This document shows positions 37,113 to 49,100 of a stretch of DNA of 64,000 bases, in pieces. The notes beneath the pieces were generated by a model. The model did no database searches. It was not told the DNA's origin and saw only the letters and a program-made list of their open reading frames with translations. Location: contig CM049317.1 of assembly GCA_026874595.1 (NCBI GenBank), positions 62,719,118 through 62,783,117 on the forward strand. Reading direction: 5' to 3'. This DNA comes from Sipunculus nudus. Lineage: Eukaryota; Annelida; Sipuncula; Golfingiida; Sipunculidae. Position numbers and translations under genes: made by a program. The stretch's first letter is position 1. The number at the start of each line of letters is the position of its first letter.

Positions 37113-40100
37113 GCAAAGGGATTATGCCTTCATAATTGATTTTGGCACCATTTTCTGAAGAAATAATGTATTCTTGGACTTTGCGGGGGTCTTATAGTGT
37201 CAGAAATGGTAAAACACTGTAGGTAAATTGTGTTAAAATTGGAAAATGGGTCAAAGAAAGCAATAAATGACTTTTATAAAAATAGAAGAGTTATACATTT
37301 GCTGTTTGATTGAACAATATTGCCTTACTTTTGATATTAATGTTCACTAACCGGGACTGCTGTGTAGCCAGGGGACCCGTCTGTTTCCCTATAGGTCATA
37401 TCAGTGTGTATTTGAAGGAAAATGCTGCATTTCTGTCGTGATTTTGCCGTAAGCAAAGAATAAGCAAAGCATCAGCAAAGTGTAAGCAAAGGGATTATGC
37501 ATTCATAATTGCTTTTTGGCACCATTTTCTGAAGAAATCATGTATTTTTGGACTTTGCGGGGGTCTTATAATGTCAGGAATGGTAAAACATTGTAGGTAA
37601 ATTGTGTTAAAATTGGAAAATGGGTCAAAGAAATCAATAAACGACTTTTTTAAAAATAGCAGAATTATACATTTGCGGTTTTGATTGAACGATACTGCCC
37701 TTACTTTTGATATTAATGTTCACTAACCGGGACTGCTGTGTAGCCAGGGGACTCGTCTGTCCCCATATGGGTCATATCAGAGTGTATTTTTAGGAAAATG
37801 CTGCATTTCTGTTGTGATTTTGCCATAGGCAAAGAAAAAGCAAAGCGTCAGCAAAGTGTAAGCTAAGAGATTATGCCTTCATAGTTGCTTTTTTTCACCA
37901 TTTTCTGAAGAAATCATGTATTTTTGGACGTTGCGGGGGTCTAATAATGTCAGAAATGGTAAAACACTGTAGGTAAATTGTGTTAAAATTGGAAAATGGG
38001 TCCAAGAAATCAATAAATGACTTTTTTTAAAATTGCAGATTTATACATTATCGGTTTTGATTGAACGATATTGCCCTTACTTTTGATATTAATGTTCACT
38101 TTCCGGGACTGCTGTGTAACCAGGGGACTCGTCTGTCCCCATATGGGTCATATCAGTGTGTATTTTTAGGAAAATGCTGCATTTCTGTTGTGATTTTGCC
38201 ATAAGCAAAGAAAAAGCAAAGCATCAGCAAAGTGTAAGTTAAGGGATTATGCCTTCATAATTGCTTTTTGGCACCATTTTCTGAAGAAATAATATATTTT
38301 TGGACTTTGCGGGGGTCTAATAATGTCAGAAATGGTAAAACACTGTAGGTAAATTCTGTTAAAATTAGAAAATGGGTCCCAGGAATCAATAAATGACTTT
38401 TTTAAAGTAGCAGAATTATACATTTATGGTTTTGATTGAACGATATTGCTCTTACTTTTGATATTAATGTTCACTAACCGGGATTGCTGTGTAGCCAGGG
38501 GACCCGTCTGTCACCATATCGTTCTTATCAGTGTGTATTTATAGGAAAATGCTGCATTTCTGATGTGATTTTGCCGTAAGCAAAGAATTAGCAAAGCATC
38601 AGCAAGGTGTAAGCAAAGGGATTATGCCTTCATAATTGCTCCTTGGCACCATTTTCTGAAGAAATAATGTATTTTTTGACTTTGCGGGGGTCTTATAGTT
38701 TCAGAAATGGTAAAACATTGTAGGTAAATTGTGTTAAAATTGGAAAATGGGTCCAATAAATCAATAAATGACTTTTATAAAAATAGAAGAGTTATACATT
38801 TGCTGTTTTGATTGAACAATATTGCCTTTACTTTTGATATTAATGTTCACTAACCGGGACTGCTGTGTAGTCAGGGGACCCGTCTGTCTCCCTATGGGTC
38901 ATATCAGTGTGTATTTGAAGGAAAATGCTGCATATCTGTTGTGATTTTGCCGTAAGCAAAGAATAAGCAAAGCATCAGCAAAGTGTAAGCAAAGGGATTA
39001 TGCCTTCATAATTGCTTTTTGGCACCATTTTCTGAAGAAATAATGTATTTTTGGACTTTGCGGGGGTCTAATAATGTCAGGAATGGTAAAACATTGTAGG
39101 TAAATTGTGTTAATATTGGAAAATGGGTCAAAGAAATCAATAAATGACTTTTTTAAAAATAGCAGAATTATACATTTGCGGTTTTGATTGAACAATATTG
39201 CCCTTACTTTTGATATTAATGTTCACTAACCGGGACTGCTGTGTAGCCAGGGGACTCGTCTGTCCCCATATGGGTCATATCAGTGTGTATTTTTAGGAAA
39301 ATGCTGCATTTCTGTTAAGATTTTGCCATAAGCAAAGAAAAAGCAAAGCATCAGCAAAGTGTAAGCTAAGGGATTATGCCTACATAGTTGCTTTTTTCAC
39401 CATTTTCTGAAGAAGTCATGTATTTTTGGACTTTGCGGGGGTCTAATAATGTCAGAAATGGTAAAACACTGTAGGTAAATTGTGTTAAAATTGGAAAATG
39501 GGTCCAAGAAATCAATAAATGACTTTTTTAAAAATTGCAGAATTATACATTTGCTGTTTTGATTGAACAATATTGCCTTTACTTTTGATATTAATGTTCA
39601 CTAACCGGGACTGCTGTGTAGTCAGCGGACCCGTCTGTCTCCCTATGGGTCATATCAGTGTGTATTTTTAGGAAAATGCTGCATTTCTGTTAAGATTTTG
39701 CCATAAGCAAAGAAAAAGCAAAGCATCAGCAAAGTGTAAGCTAAGGGATTATGCCTACATAGTTGCTTTTTTTCACCATTTTCTGAAGAAATCATGTATT
39801 TTTGAACTTTGCGGGGGTCTTATAATGTCAGAAATGGTAAAACATTGTAGGTAAATTGTGTTAAAATTGGAAAATGGGTCCAATAAATCAATAAATGACT
39901 TTTTTAAAAATAGCAGAATTATACATTATCGGTTTTGATCGAACGATATTGCCCTTACTTTTGATATTAATGTTCACTATCCGGGACTGCTGTGTAGCCA
40001 GGGGACCCGTCTGTCACATTTGGTTCTTATCAGTGTGTATTTTTAGGGAATGGCTGCATTTCTGTTGTGATTTTGCCGTAAGCAAAGAATTAGCAAAGCA

Positions 40101-41250
40101 TCAGCAAAGTGTAAGCAAAGGGATTATGCTTTCATAGTTGATTTTTTTCACCATTTTCTGAAGAAATCATGTATTTTTGGAATTTGCGGGGGTCTAATAA
40201 TGTCAGAAATGGTAAAACACTGTAGGTAAATTGTGTTAAAATTGGAAAATGGGTCGAAGAAATCAATAAATGAATTTTTTAAAAATTGCAGAATTATACA
40301 TTATCGGTTTTGATTGAACGATATTGCCCTTACTTTTGTTATTAATGTTCACTAACCGGGACTGCTGTGTAGCCAGGGGACTGGTCTGTCCCCATGTGGG
40401 TCATATCAGTGTGTATTTTAAGGAAAATGCTGCATTTCTGTTGTGATTTTGCCATAAGCAAAGAAAAAGCAAAGCATCAGCAAAGTGTAAGCTAAGGGAT
40501 TATGCCTTCATAGTTGCTTTTTTTCACCATTTTCTGAAGAAATCATGTATTTTTGGACTTTGGGGGGGGGGGGGGTCTAATAATGTCAGAAATGGTAAAA
40601 CATTGTAGGTAAATTGTGTTAAAATTGGAAAATGGGTCCAATAAATCAATAAATGACTTTTTTAAAAATAGCAGAATTATACATTATCGGTTTTGATCGA
40701 ACGATATTGCCCTTACTTTTGTTAATAATGTTCACTATCCGGGACTGCTGTGTAGCCAGGGGACCCGTCTGTCACCATTTGGTTCTTATCAGTGTGTGTA
40801 TTTTTAGGAAAATGCTGCATTTCTGTTGTGATTTTGCCGAAGCAAAGAATTAGCAAAGCATCAGCAAAGTGTAAGCAAAGGGATTATGCTTTCATAGTTG
40901 ATTTTTTTCACCATTTTCTGAAGAAATCATGTATTTTTGGACTTTGCGGGGGTCTAATATTGTCAGAAATGGTAAAACACTATAGGTAAATTGTGTTAAA
41001 ATTGGAAAATGGGTCAAAGAAATCAATAAATGACTTTTTTAAAAATTGCAGAATTATACATTATCGGTTTTGATCGAACGATATTGCCCTTACTTTTGAT
41101 ATTAATGTTCATTTTCCGGGACTGCTGTGTAGCCAGGGGACCCGTCTGTCACCATATGGTTCTGATCAGTGTGTATTTTTAGGAAAATGCTGCATTTCTG
41201 TTGTGATTTTGCCGTAAGCAAAAAATAAGCAAAGCATCAGCAAAGTGTAA

Positions 41251-41627
41251 GCAAAGGGATTATGCCTTCATAATTGCTTTTCGGCACCATTTTCTGAAGA
41301 AATAATGTATTTTTGGGCTTTGCGGGGGTCTAATAATGTCAGAAATGGTAAAACACTGTAGGTAAATTGTGTTAAAATTGGAAAATGGGTCAAAGAAATC
41401 AATAAATGACTTTTTTAAAAATAGAAGAATTATACATTATCGGTTTTGATCGAACGATATTGCCCTTACTTTTGATATTAATTTTCACTAACCGGGACTG
41501 CTGTGTAGCAAAGGGGACCCGTCTGTCCCCATATGGGTCATATCAGTGTGTATTTTTAGGAAAATGCTGCATTTCTGTTGTGATTTTGCCGTAAGCAAAG
41601 AATAAGCAAAGCATCAGCAAGGTGTAA
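41251..41627 (+). repeat. Hybrid monomer M13/M15
   Basis: The left half matches M13 (GCTTTTCGGCACC, TTTTTGGGCTTTGCG) and the end matches M15, including GCAAGGTGTAAGC before M16 at 41628. Relative to block 1 the join removes 772 bp, namely two monomers plus the 19-bp insertion. M13 and M15 share the GTAGCAAAGGGGACC right-half variant, so the exact crossover point cannot be narrowed well. Confidence 0.82.
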
Positions 41628-42000
41628 GCAAAGGGATTATGCCTTCATAATTGATTTTGGCACCATTTTCTGAAGAAATAATGTATTTTTGGACTTTGCG
41701 GGGGTCTTATAGTGTCAGAAATGGTAAAACATTGTAGGTAAATTGTGTTAAAATTGGAAAATGGGTCAAAGAAAGCAATAAATGACTTTTATAAAAATAG
41801 AAGAGTTATACATTTGCTGTTTGATTGAACAATATTGCCTTACTTTTGATATTAATGTTCACTAACCGGGACTGCTGTGTAGCCAGGGGACCCGTCTGTT
41901 TCCCTATAGGTCATATCAGTGTGTATTTGAAGGAAAATGCTGCATTTCTGTCGTGATGTTGCCGTAAGCAAAGAATAAGCAAAGCATCAGCAAAGTGTAA

Positions 42001-42377
42001 GCAAAGGGATTATGCATTCATAATTGCTTTTTGGAACCATTTTCTGAAGAAATAATGTATTTTTGGACTTTGCGGGGGTCTTATAATGTCAGGAATGGTA
42101 AAACATTGTAGGTAAATTGTGTTAAAATTGGAAAATGGGTCAAAGAAATCAATAAACGACTTTTTTTAAAAATAGCAGAATTATACATTTGCGGTTTTGA
42201 TTGAACGATACTGCCCTTACTTTTGATATTAATGTTCACTAACCGGGACTGCTGTGTAGCCAGGGGACTCGTCTGTCCCCATATGGGTCATATCAGAGTG
42301 TATTTTTAGGAAAATGCTGCATTTCTGTTGTGATTTTGCCATAGGCAAAGAAAAAGCAAAGCATCAGCAAAGTGTAA
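42001..42377 (+). repeat. Hybrid monomer M17/M36
   Basis: The left part follows M17 (GCATTCATAATTGC, seven Ts before AAAAATAGC). The right part follows M36 (GTAGCCAGGGGACTCGTC, CATATCAGAGTG, GCCATAGGCAAAG), and M37 comes next. M17 and M36 are themselves close paralogues, which explains the precise in-phase join. Compared with block 1, everything between M17 and M36 is missing. Confidence 0.8.
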
Positions 42378-42752
42378 GCTAAGAGATTATGCCTTCATAG
42401 TTGCTTTTTTTCACCATTTTCTGAAGAAATCATGTATTTTTGGACGTTGCGGGGGTCTAATAATGTCAGAAATGGTAAAACACTGTAGGTAAATTGTGTT
42501 AAAATTGGAAAATGGGTCCAAGAAATCAATAAATGACTTTTTTAAAATTGCAGATTTATACATTATCGGTTTTGATTGAACGATATTGCCCTTACTTTTG
42601 ATATAAATGTTCACTTTCCGGGACTGCTGTGTAGCCAGGGGACTCGTCTGTCCCCATATGGGTCATATCAGTGTGTATTTTTAGGAAAATGCTGCATTTC
42701 TGTTGTGATTTTGCCATAAGCAAAGAAAAAGCAAAGCATCAGCAAAGTGTAA

Positions 42753-45700
42753 GCTAAGGGATTATCCCTTCATAGTTGCTTTTTTTCACCATTTTCTGAA
42801 GAAATCATGTATTTTTGGACTTTGGGGGGGGGGGGGTCTAATAATGTCAGAAATGGTAAAACATTGTAGGGAAATTGTGTTAAAATTGGAAAATGGGTCC
42901 AATAAATCAATAAATGACTTTTTTAAAAATAGCAGAATTATACATTATCGGTTTTGATTGAACGATATTGCCCTTACTTTTGATATTAATGTTCACTATC
43001 CGGGACTGCTGTGTAGCCAGGGGACCCGTCTGTCACCATTAGGTTCTTATCAGTGTGTATTTTTAGGAAAATGCTGCATTTCTGTTGTGATTTTGCCGTA
43101 AGGAAAGAATTAGCAAAGCATCAGCAAAGTGTAAGCAAAGGGATTATGCTTTCATAGTTGATTTTTTTCACCATTTTATGAAGAAATCATGTATTTTTGG
43201 ACTTTGCGGGGGTCAAATAATGTCAGAAATGGTAAAACACTGTAGGTAAATTGAGTAAAAATTGGAAAATGGGTCCAAGAAATCAATAAATGACTTTTTT
43301 TAAAAATTGCAGATTTATACATTATCGGTTTTGATCGAACGATATTGCCCTTACTTTTGATATTAATGTTCACTTTCCGGGACTGCTGTGTAGCCAGGGG
43401 ACCCGTCTGTCACCATATGGTTCTTATCAGTGTGTATTTTTAGGAAAATGCTGCATTTCTGTTGTGATTTTGCCGTAAGCAAAGAATTAGCAAAGCATCA
43501 GCAAAGTGTAAGCAAAGGGATTATGCCTTCATAGTTGCTTTTTTCCACCATTTTCTGAAGAAATCATGTATTTTCGGATTTTTGCGGGGGTCTAATAATG
43601 TCAGAAATGGTAAAACATTGTAGGTAAATTGTGTTAAAATTGGAAAATGGGCCAAAGAAATCAATAAATGACTTTTTTTTAAAAATAGTAGAATTATACA
43701 TTTGCGGTTTTGATTTAACGATATTGGCCTTACTTTTGATATTAATGTTCACTATCCGGGACTGCTGTGTAGCCAGGGGACCCGTCTGTCACCATATGGT
43801 TCATATCAGTGTGCATTTTTAGGAAAATGCTGCATTTCTGTTGTGATTTTTGCCGTAAGCAAAGAATAAGCAAAGTATCAGCAAAGTGTAAGCAAAGGTA
43901 TTATGCCTTCATAATTGCTTTTTGGCACCATTTTCTGAATAAATAATGTATTTTTGGGCATTGGGGGGGGGGGTCTAATTATGTCAGAAATGGTGAAACA
44001 CTGTAGGTAAATTGTGTTAAAATTGGAAAATGGGTCCAATAAATCAATAAATGACTTTTTAAAAATTGCAGAATTATACATTACCGGTTTTGATTGAACA
44101 ATATTGCCCTTATTTTTGATATTAATGGTCACTAACCGGGACTGCTGTGTAGCCAGGGAACCCGTCTGTCTCCATATCGTTCATATCAGTGTGTATTTTT
44201 AGGAAAATGCTGCATTTCTGTTGTGAATTTGCCGTAAGCAAAGAATAAGCAAAGCATCAGCAAAGTGTAAGCAAAGGGATTATGCCTTCATAATTGCTTT
44301 TTTTCACCATTTTCTGAAGAAATAATGTATTTTTGGACTTTGCGGGGGTCTTATAATGTCAGAAATGGTAAAACATTGTAGGTAAATTGTGTTAAAATTG
44401 GAGAATGGGTCAAAGAAATCAATAAATGACTTTTTTTAAAAATAGCAGAATTATACATTTCCGGTTTTGATTGAACGATATTGCCCTTACTTTTTAATAT
44501 TAATGTTCACTAACCGGGACTGCTGTGTAGCCAGGGGACCGTCTGTCTCCATATGGTTCATATCAGTGTGTATTTGTGGGAAAATGCTGCATTTCTGTTG
44601 TGATTTTGTCGTTAGCAAAGAATAAGCAAAGCATCAGCAAACTGTAAGCAAAGGGATTATGCCTTCATAATTGCTTTTTTTCACCATTTTCTGAAGAAAT
44701 AATGTATTTTTGGACTTTGCGGGGGTCTTATAATGTCAGAAATGGTAAAACATTGTAGGTAAATTGTGTTAAAATTGGAAAATGGGTCCAAGAAATCAAT
44801 AAATGAATTTTTTAAAAATAGCAGAATTATACATTATCGGTTTTGATTGAACGATATTGCCCTTACTTTTGATATTAATGTTCACTAAACGGCACTGCTG
44901 TGTAGCCAGGGGACCCGTCTTTCCCCATATGGGTCATATCAGTGTGTATTTTTAGGAAAATGCTGCATTTCTGTTGTGATTTTGCCGTAAGCAAAGAATA
45001 AGCAAAGCATCAGCAAAGTGTAAGCAAAGGGATTGTGCTTTCATGATTGCTTTTTTTCACCATTTTCTGAAGAAATAATGTATTTTTGGACTTTGCGATG
45101 GTCTAATAATGTCAGAAATGGTAAAACATTGTAGGTAAATTGTGTTCAAATTGGAAAATGGGTCCAAGAAATCAATAAATGACTTTTTTAAAAATAGAAG
45201 AATTATACATTTGCGGTTTTGATTGAACGATATTGGCCTTACTTTTGATATTAATGTTCACTATTCGGGACTGCTGTGTAGCCAGGGGACCCGTCTATCA
45301 CCATATGGTTCATATCAGTGTGCATTTTTAGGAAAATGCTGCATTTCTGTTGTGATTTTGCCGTAAGCAAAGAATAAGCAAAGCATCAGCAAAGTGTAAG
45401 CAAAGGGATTATGCCTTCATAGTTGCTTTTTTCCACCATTTTCTGAAGAAATCATGTATTTTCGGATTTTTGCGGGGGTCTAATAATGTCAGAAATGGTA
45501 AAACATTGTAGGTAAATTGTGTTAAAATTGGAAAATGGGCCAAAGAAATCAATAAATGACTTTTTTTAAAAATAGAAGAATTATACATTTGCGGTTTTGA
45601 TTTAACGATATTGGCCTTACTTTTGATATTAATGTTCACTATCCGGGACTGCTGTGTAGCCAGGGGACCCGTCTGTCACCATATGGTTCATATCAGTGTG

Positions 45701-46156
45701 CATTTTTAGGAAAATGCTGCATTTCTGTTGTGATTTTTGCCGTAAGCAAAGAATAAGCAAAGTATCAGCAAAGTGTAAGCAAACGTATTATGCCTTCATA
45801 ATTGCTTTTTGGCACCATTTTCTGAATAAATAATGTATTTTTGGGCATTGGGGGGGAGGTCTAATTATGTCAGAAATGGTGAAACACTGTAGGTAAATTG
45901 TGTTAAAATTGGAAAATGGGTCCAATAAATCAATAAATGACTTTTTAAAATTTGCAGAATTATATATTACCGGTTTTGATTGAACAATATTGCCCTTATT
46001 TTTGATATTAATGGTCACTAACCGGGACTGCTGTGTAGCCAGGGGACCCGTCTGTCTCCATATGGTTCATATCAGTGTGTATTTTTAGGAAAATGCTGCA
46101 TTTCTGTTGTGAATTTGCCGTAAGCAAAGAATAAGCAAAGCATCAGCAAAGTGTAA
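42753..46156 (+). repeat. Mosaic region with scrambled monomer order
   Basis: Nine monomers starting at 42753, 43135, 43512, 43892, 44271, 44648, 45024, 45400 and 45779. Their order does not follow M1-M38. The monomer at 42753 is M11/M1-like with a 13-G run; 43135 resembles M12/M29; 43892 begins with GCAAAGGTATTATGCC and has M27-like sequence; 44271 has an M19-like right half; 44648 is M20-like; 45024 is M32-like; 45779 has an M22-type right half (GAATTATATATTACCGG). A five-monomer period links 43512 with 45400 (1888 bp). No foreign sequence is present, only reshuffled satellite. Confidence 0.82.
43512..45399 (+). repeat. Five-monomer (1888-bp) repeat unit, first copy
   Basis: The monomer at 43512 has rare markers: TTTTTTCCACCATT, TTTTCGGATTTTTGCGGG, ATGGGCCAAAG, TTGATTTAACG and GATTTTTGCCG. 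The same markers return at 45400, followed in both cases by the rare anchor form (GCAAAGGTATT at 43892, GCAAACGTATT at 45779). The second copy continues for about two monomers, until 46157, where M23 order begins. The two differ by small changes such as AATAGTAG against AATAGAAG. Confidence 0.85.
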
Positions 46157-49100
46157 GTACAGGGATTATGCCTTCATAATTGCTTTTTTTCACCATTTTC
46201 TGAAGAAATAATGTATTTTTGGACTTTCGGGGGTCTAATAATGTCAGAAATTTTAAAACATTGTAGGTAAATTGTGTTAAAATTGGAGAATGGGTCAAAG
46301 AAATCAATAGATGACTTTTTTTAAAAATAGCAGAATTATACATTTCCGGTTTTGATTGAACGATATTGCCCTTACTTTTTAATATTAATGTTCACTATCC
46401 GGGACTGCTGTGTAGCCAGGGGACCCGTCTGTCACCATTTGGTTCTTATCACTGTGTATTTTTAGGAAAATGCTGCATTTCTGTTGTGATTTTGCCGTAA
46501 GCAAAGAATTAGCAAAGCATCAGCAAAGTGTAAGCAAAGGGATTATGCTTTCATAGTTGATTTTTTTCACCATTTTCTGAAGAAATAATGTATTTTTGGA
46601 CTTTGCGGGGGTCTAATAATGTCAGAAATGGTAAAACACTGTAAGAAAATTGTGTTAAAATTGGAAAATGGGTCCAAGAAATCAATAAATGACTTTTTTA
46701 AAAATAGCAGAATTATACATTATCGGTTTTGATCGAACGATATTGCCCTTACTTTTGATATTAATGTTCACTTTCCGGGACTGCTGTGTAGCCAGGGGAC
46801 CCGTCTGTCACCATATGCTTCTTATCAGTGTGTATTTATAGGAAAATGCTGCATTTCTGTTGTGATTTTGCCATAAGCAAAGAATTAGCAAAGCATAAGC
46901 AAGGTGTAAGCAAAGGGATTATGCCTTCATAATTGCTCTTTGGCACCATTTTCTGAAGAAATAATGTATTTTTGGACTTTGCGGGGGTCTTATAATGTCA
47001 GAAATGGTAAAACATTGTAGGTAAATTGTGTTAAAATTGGAAAATGGGTCAAAGAAATCAATAAATGACTTTTTTAAAAATAGAAGAATTATACATGTGC
47101 GGTTTTGATTGAACGATATTGCCCTTACTTTTGATATTAATGACTAACCGGGACTGCTATGTAGCCAGGGGACCCGTCTGTCCCCATAGGGGTCATATCA
47201 GTGTGTATTTTTAGGAAAATGCTGCATTTCTGTTGTGATTTTGCCGTAAGCAAAGAATAAGCAGAGCATCAGCAAAGTGTAAGCAAAGGGATTATGCTTT
47301 CATGATTGCTTTTTGGCACCATTTTCTGAAGAAATAATGTATTTTTGGACTTTGGGGGGGGGGGTCTAATAATGTCAGAAATGGTAAAACACTGTAGGTA
47401 AATTGTGTTAAAATTGGAAAATGAGTCCAAGAAATCAATAAATGACTTTTTTAAAAATAGCAGAATTATACATTATCGGTTTTGATTGAACGATATTGCC
47501 CTTACTTTTGATATAAATGTTCACTATCCGGGACTGCTGTGTAGCCAGGGGACCCGTCTGTCACCATATGGTTCTTATCAGTGTGTATTTATAGGAAAAT
47601 GCTGCATTTCTGTTGTGATTTTGCCGTAAGCAAAGAATTAGCAAAGCATCAGCAAGGTGTAAGCAAAGGGATTATGCCTTCATAATTGCTCTTTGGCACC
47701 ATTTTCTGAATAAATAATGTATTTTTGGGCATTGGGGGGGGGGGGGTCTAATTATGTCAGAAATGGTGAAACACTGTAGGTAAATTGTGTTAAAATTGGA
47801 AAATGGGTCCAATAAATCAATAAATGACTTTTTAAAAATTGCAGAATTATACATTACCGGTTTTGATTGAACAATATTGCCCTTATTTTTGATATTAATG
47901 GTCACTAACCGGGACTGCTGTGTAGCCAGGGGACCCGTCTGTCTCCATATGGTTCATATCAGTGTGTATTTTTAGGAAAATGCTGCATTTCTGTTGTGAA
48001 TTTGCCGTAAGCAAAGAATAAGCAAAGGATCAGCAAAGTGTAAGTAAAGGGATTATGCCTTCATAATTGCTTTTTTTCCACCATTTTCTGAAGAAATAAT
48101 GTATTTTTGGACTTTGCGGGGGTCTAATAATGTCAGAAATGGTAAAACATTGTAGGTAAATTGTGTTAAAATTGGAGAATGGGTCAAAGAAATCAATAAA
48201 TGACTTTTTTTAAAAATAGCAGAATAATACATTTCCGGTTTTTATTGAACGATATTGCCCTTACTTTTGATATTAATGTTCACTATCCGGGACTGCTGTG
48301 TAGCCAGGGGACCCGTCTGTCACCATTTGGTTCTTATCAGTGTGTATTTTTAGGAAAATGCTGCATTTCTGTTGTGATTTTGCCGTAAGGAAAGAATTAG
48401 CAAAGCATCAGCAAAGTGTAAGCAAAGGGATTATGCTTTCATAGTTGATTTTTTTCACCATTTTCTGAAGAAATAATGTATTTTTGGACTTTGCGGGGGT
48501 CTAATAATGCCAGAAATGGTAAAACACTGTAGGTAAATTGTGTTAAAATTGGAAAATGGGTCCAAGAATTCAATAAATGACTTTTTTTAAAAATTGCAGA
48601 ACTATACATTATCGGTTTTGATTGAACGATATTGCCCTTACTTTTGATATTAATGTTCACTTTCCGGGACTGCTGTGTAGCCAGGGGACCCGTCTGTCAC
48701 CATATGGTTCTTATCAGTGTGTATTTTTAGGAAAATGCTGCATTTCTGTTGTGATTTTGCCGTAAGCAAAGAATTAGCAAAGCATCAGCAAAGTGTAAGC
48801 AAAGGGATTATGCCTTCATAGTTGCTTTTTTTCACCATTTTCTGAAGAAATCATGTATTTTCGGACTTTGCGGGGGTCTAATAATGTCCGAAATGGTAAA
48901 ACATTGTAGGTAAATTGTGTTAAAATTGGAAAATGGGCCAAAGAAATCAATAAATGACTTTTTTAAAAATTTCAGAATTATACATTACCGGTTTTGATTG
49001 AACAATATTGCCCTTACTTTTGATATTAATGTTCAGTAACCGGGACTGCTGTGTAGCCAGGTGACCCGTCTTTTTCCATATGGGTCATATCAGTGCTGAT

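Larger units (their letters stand above)
23453..38237 (+). repeat. Higher-order repeat block 3 (39 monomers; M1-M37 plus two)
   Basis: 14785 bp. Starts: 23453, 23827, 24204, 24580, 24956, 25331, 25707, 26083, 26458, 26833, 27209, 27593, 27969, 28365, 28741, 29118, 29491, 29868, 30245, 30621, 30993, 31370, 31746, 32124, 32500, 32873, 33256, 33633, 34010, 34387, 34764, 35233, 35609, 35985, 36359, 36735, 37113, 37486, 37862. The offset from block 2 is 9045 bp through M22; the offset from block 1 is 23452 bp through M34, then 24206 bp after the two extra monomers. It shares with block 2 several variants absent from block 1, so those two are the closest relatives. M38 is missing and M37 is followed by an M5-type monomer at 38238. 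Confidence 0.95.
38238..42752 (+). repeat. Higher-order repeat block 4 (M5-M12, M13/M15, M16, M17/M36, M37)
   Basis: Starts: 38238, 38613, 38989, 39365, 39740, 40115, 40491, 40875, 41251, 41628, 42001, 42378. The offset from block 1 is 36734 bp up to M13, then 35962 after the first join. It begins at M5, so M1-M4 are absent. At several places it has the common sequence where blocks 1-3 share a private change: TTCACTATCC instead of TTCATTATCC in M9, TTTTGCCGTAAG instead of TTTTGTCGTAAG, TAATAATGTCAG instead of TAATAAGGTCAG in M10, and TCTAATAATG instead of TCTGATAATG in M11. This block therefore split off before blocks 1-3 diverged from one another. Confidence 0.9.
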
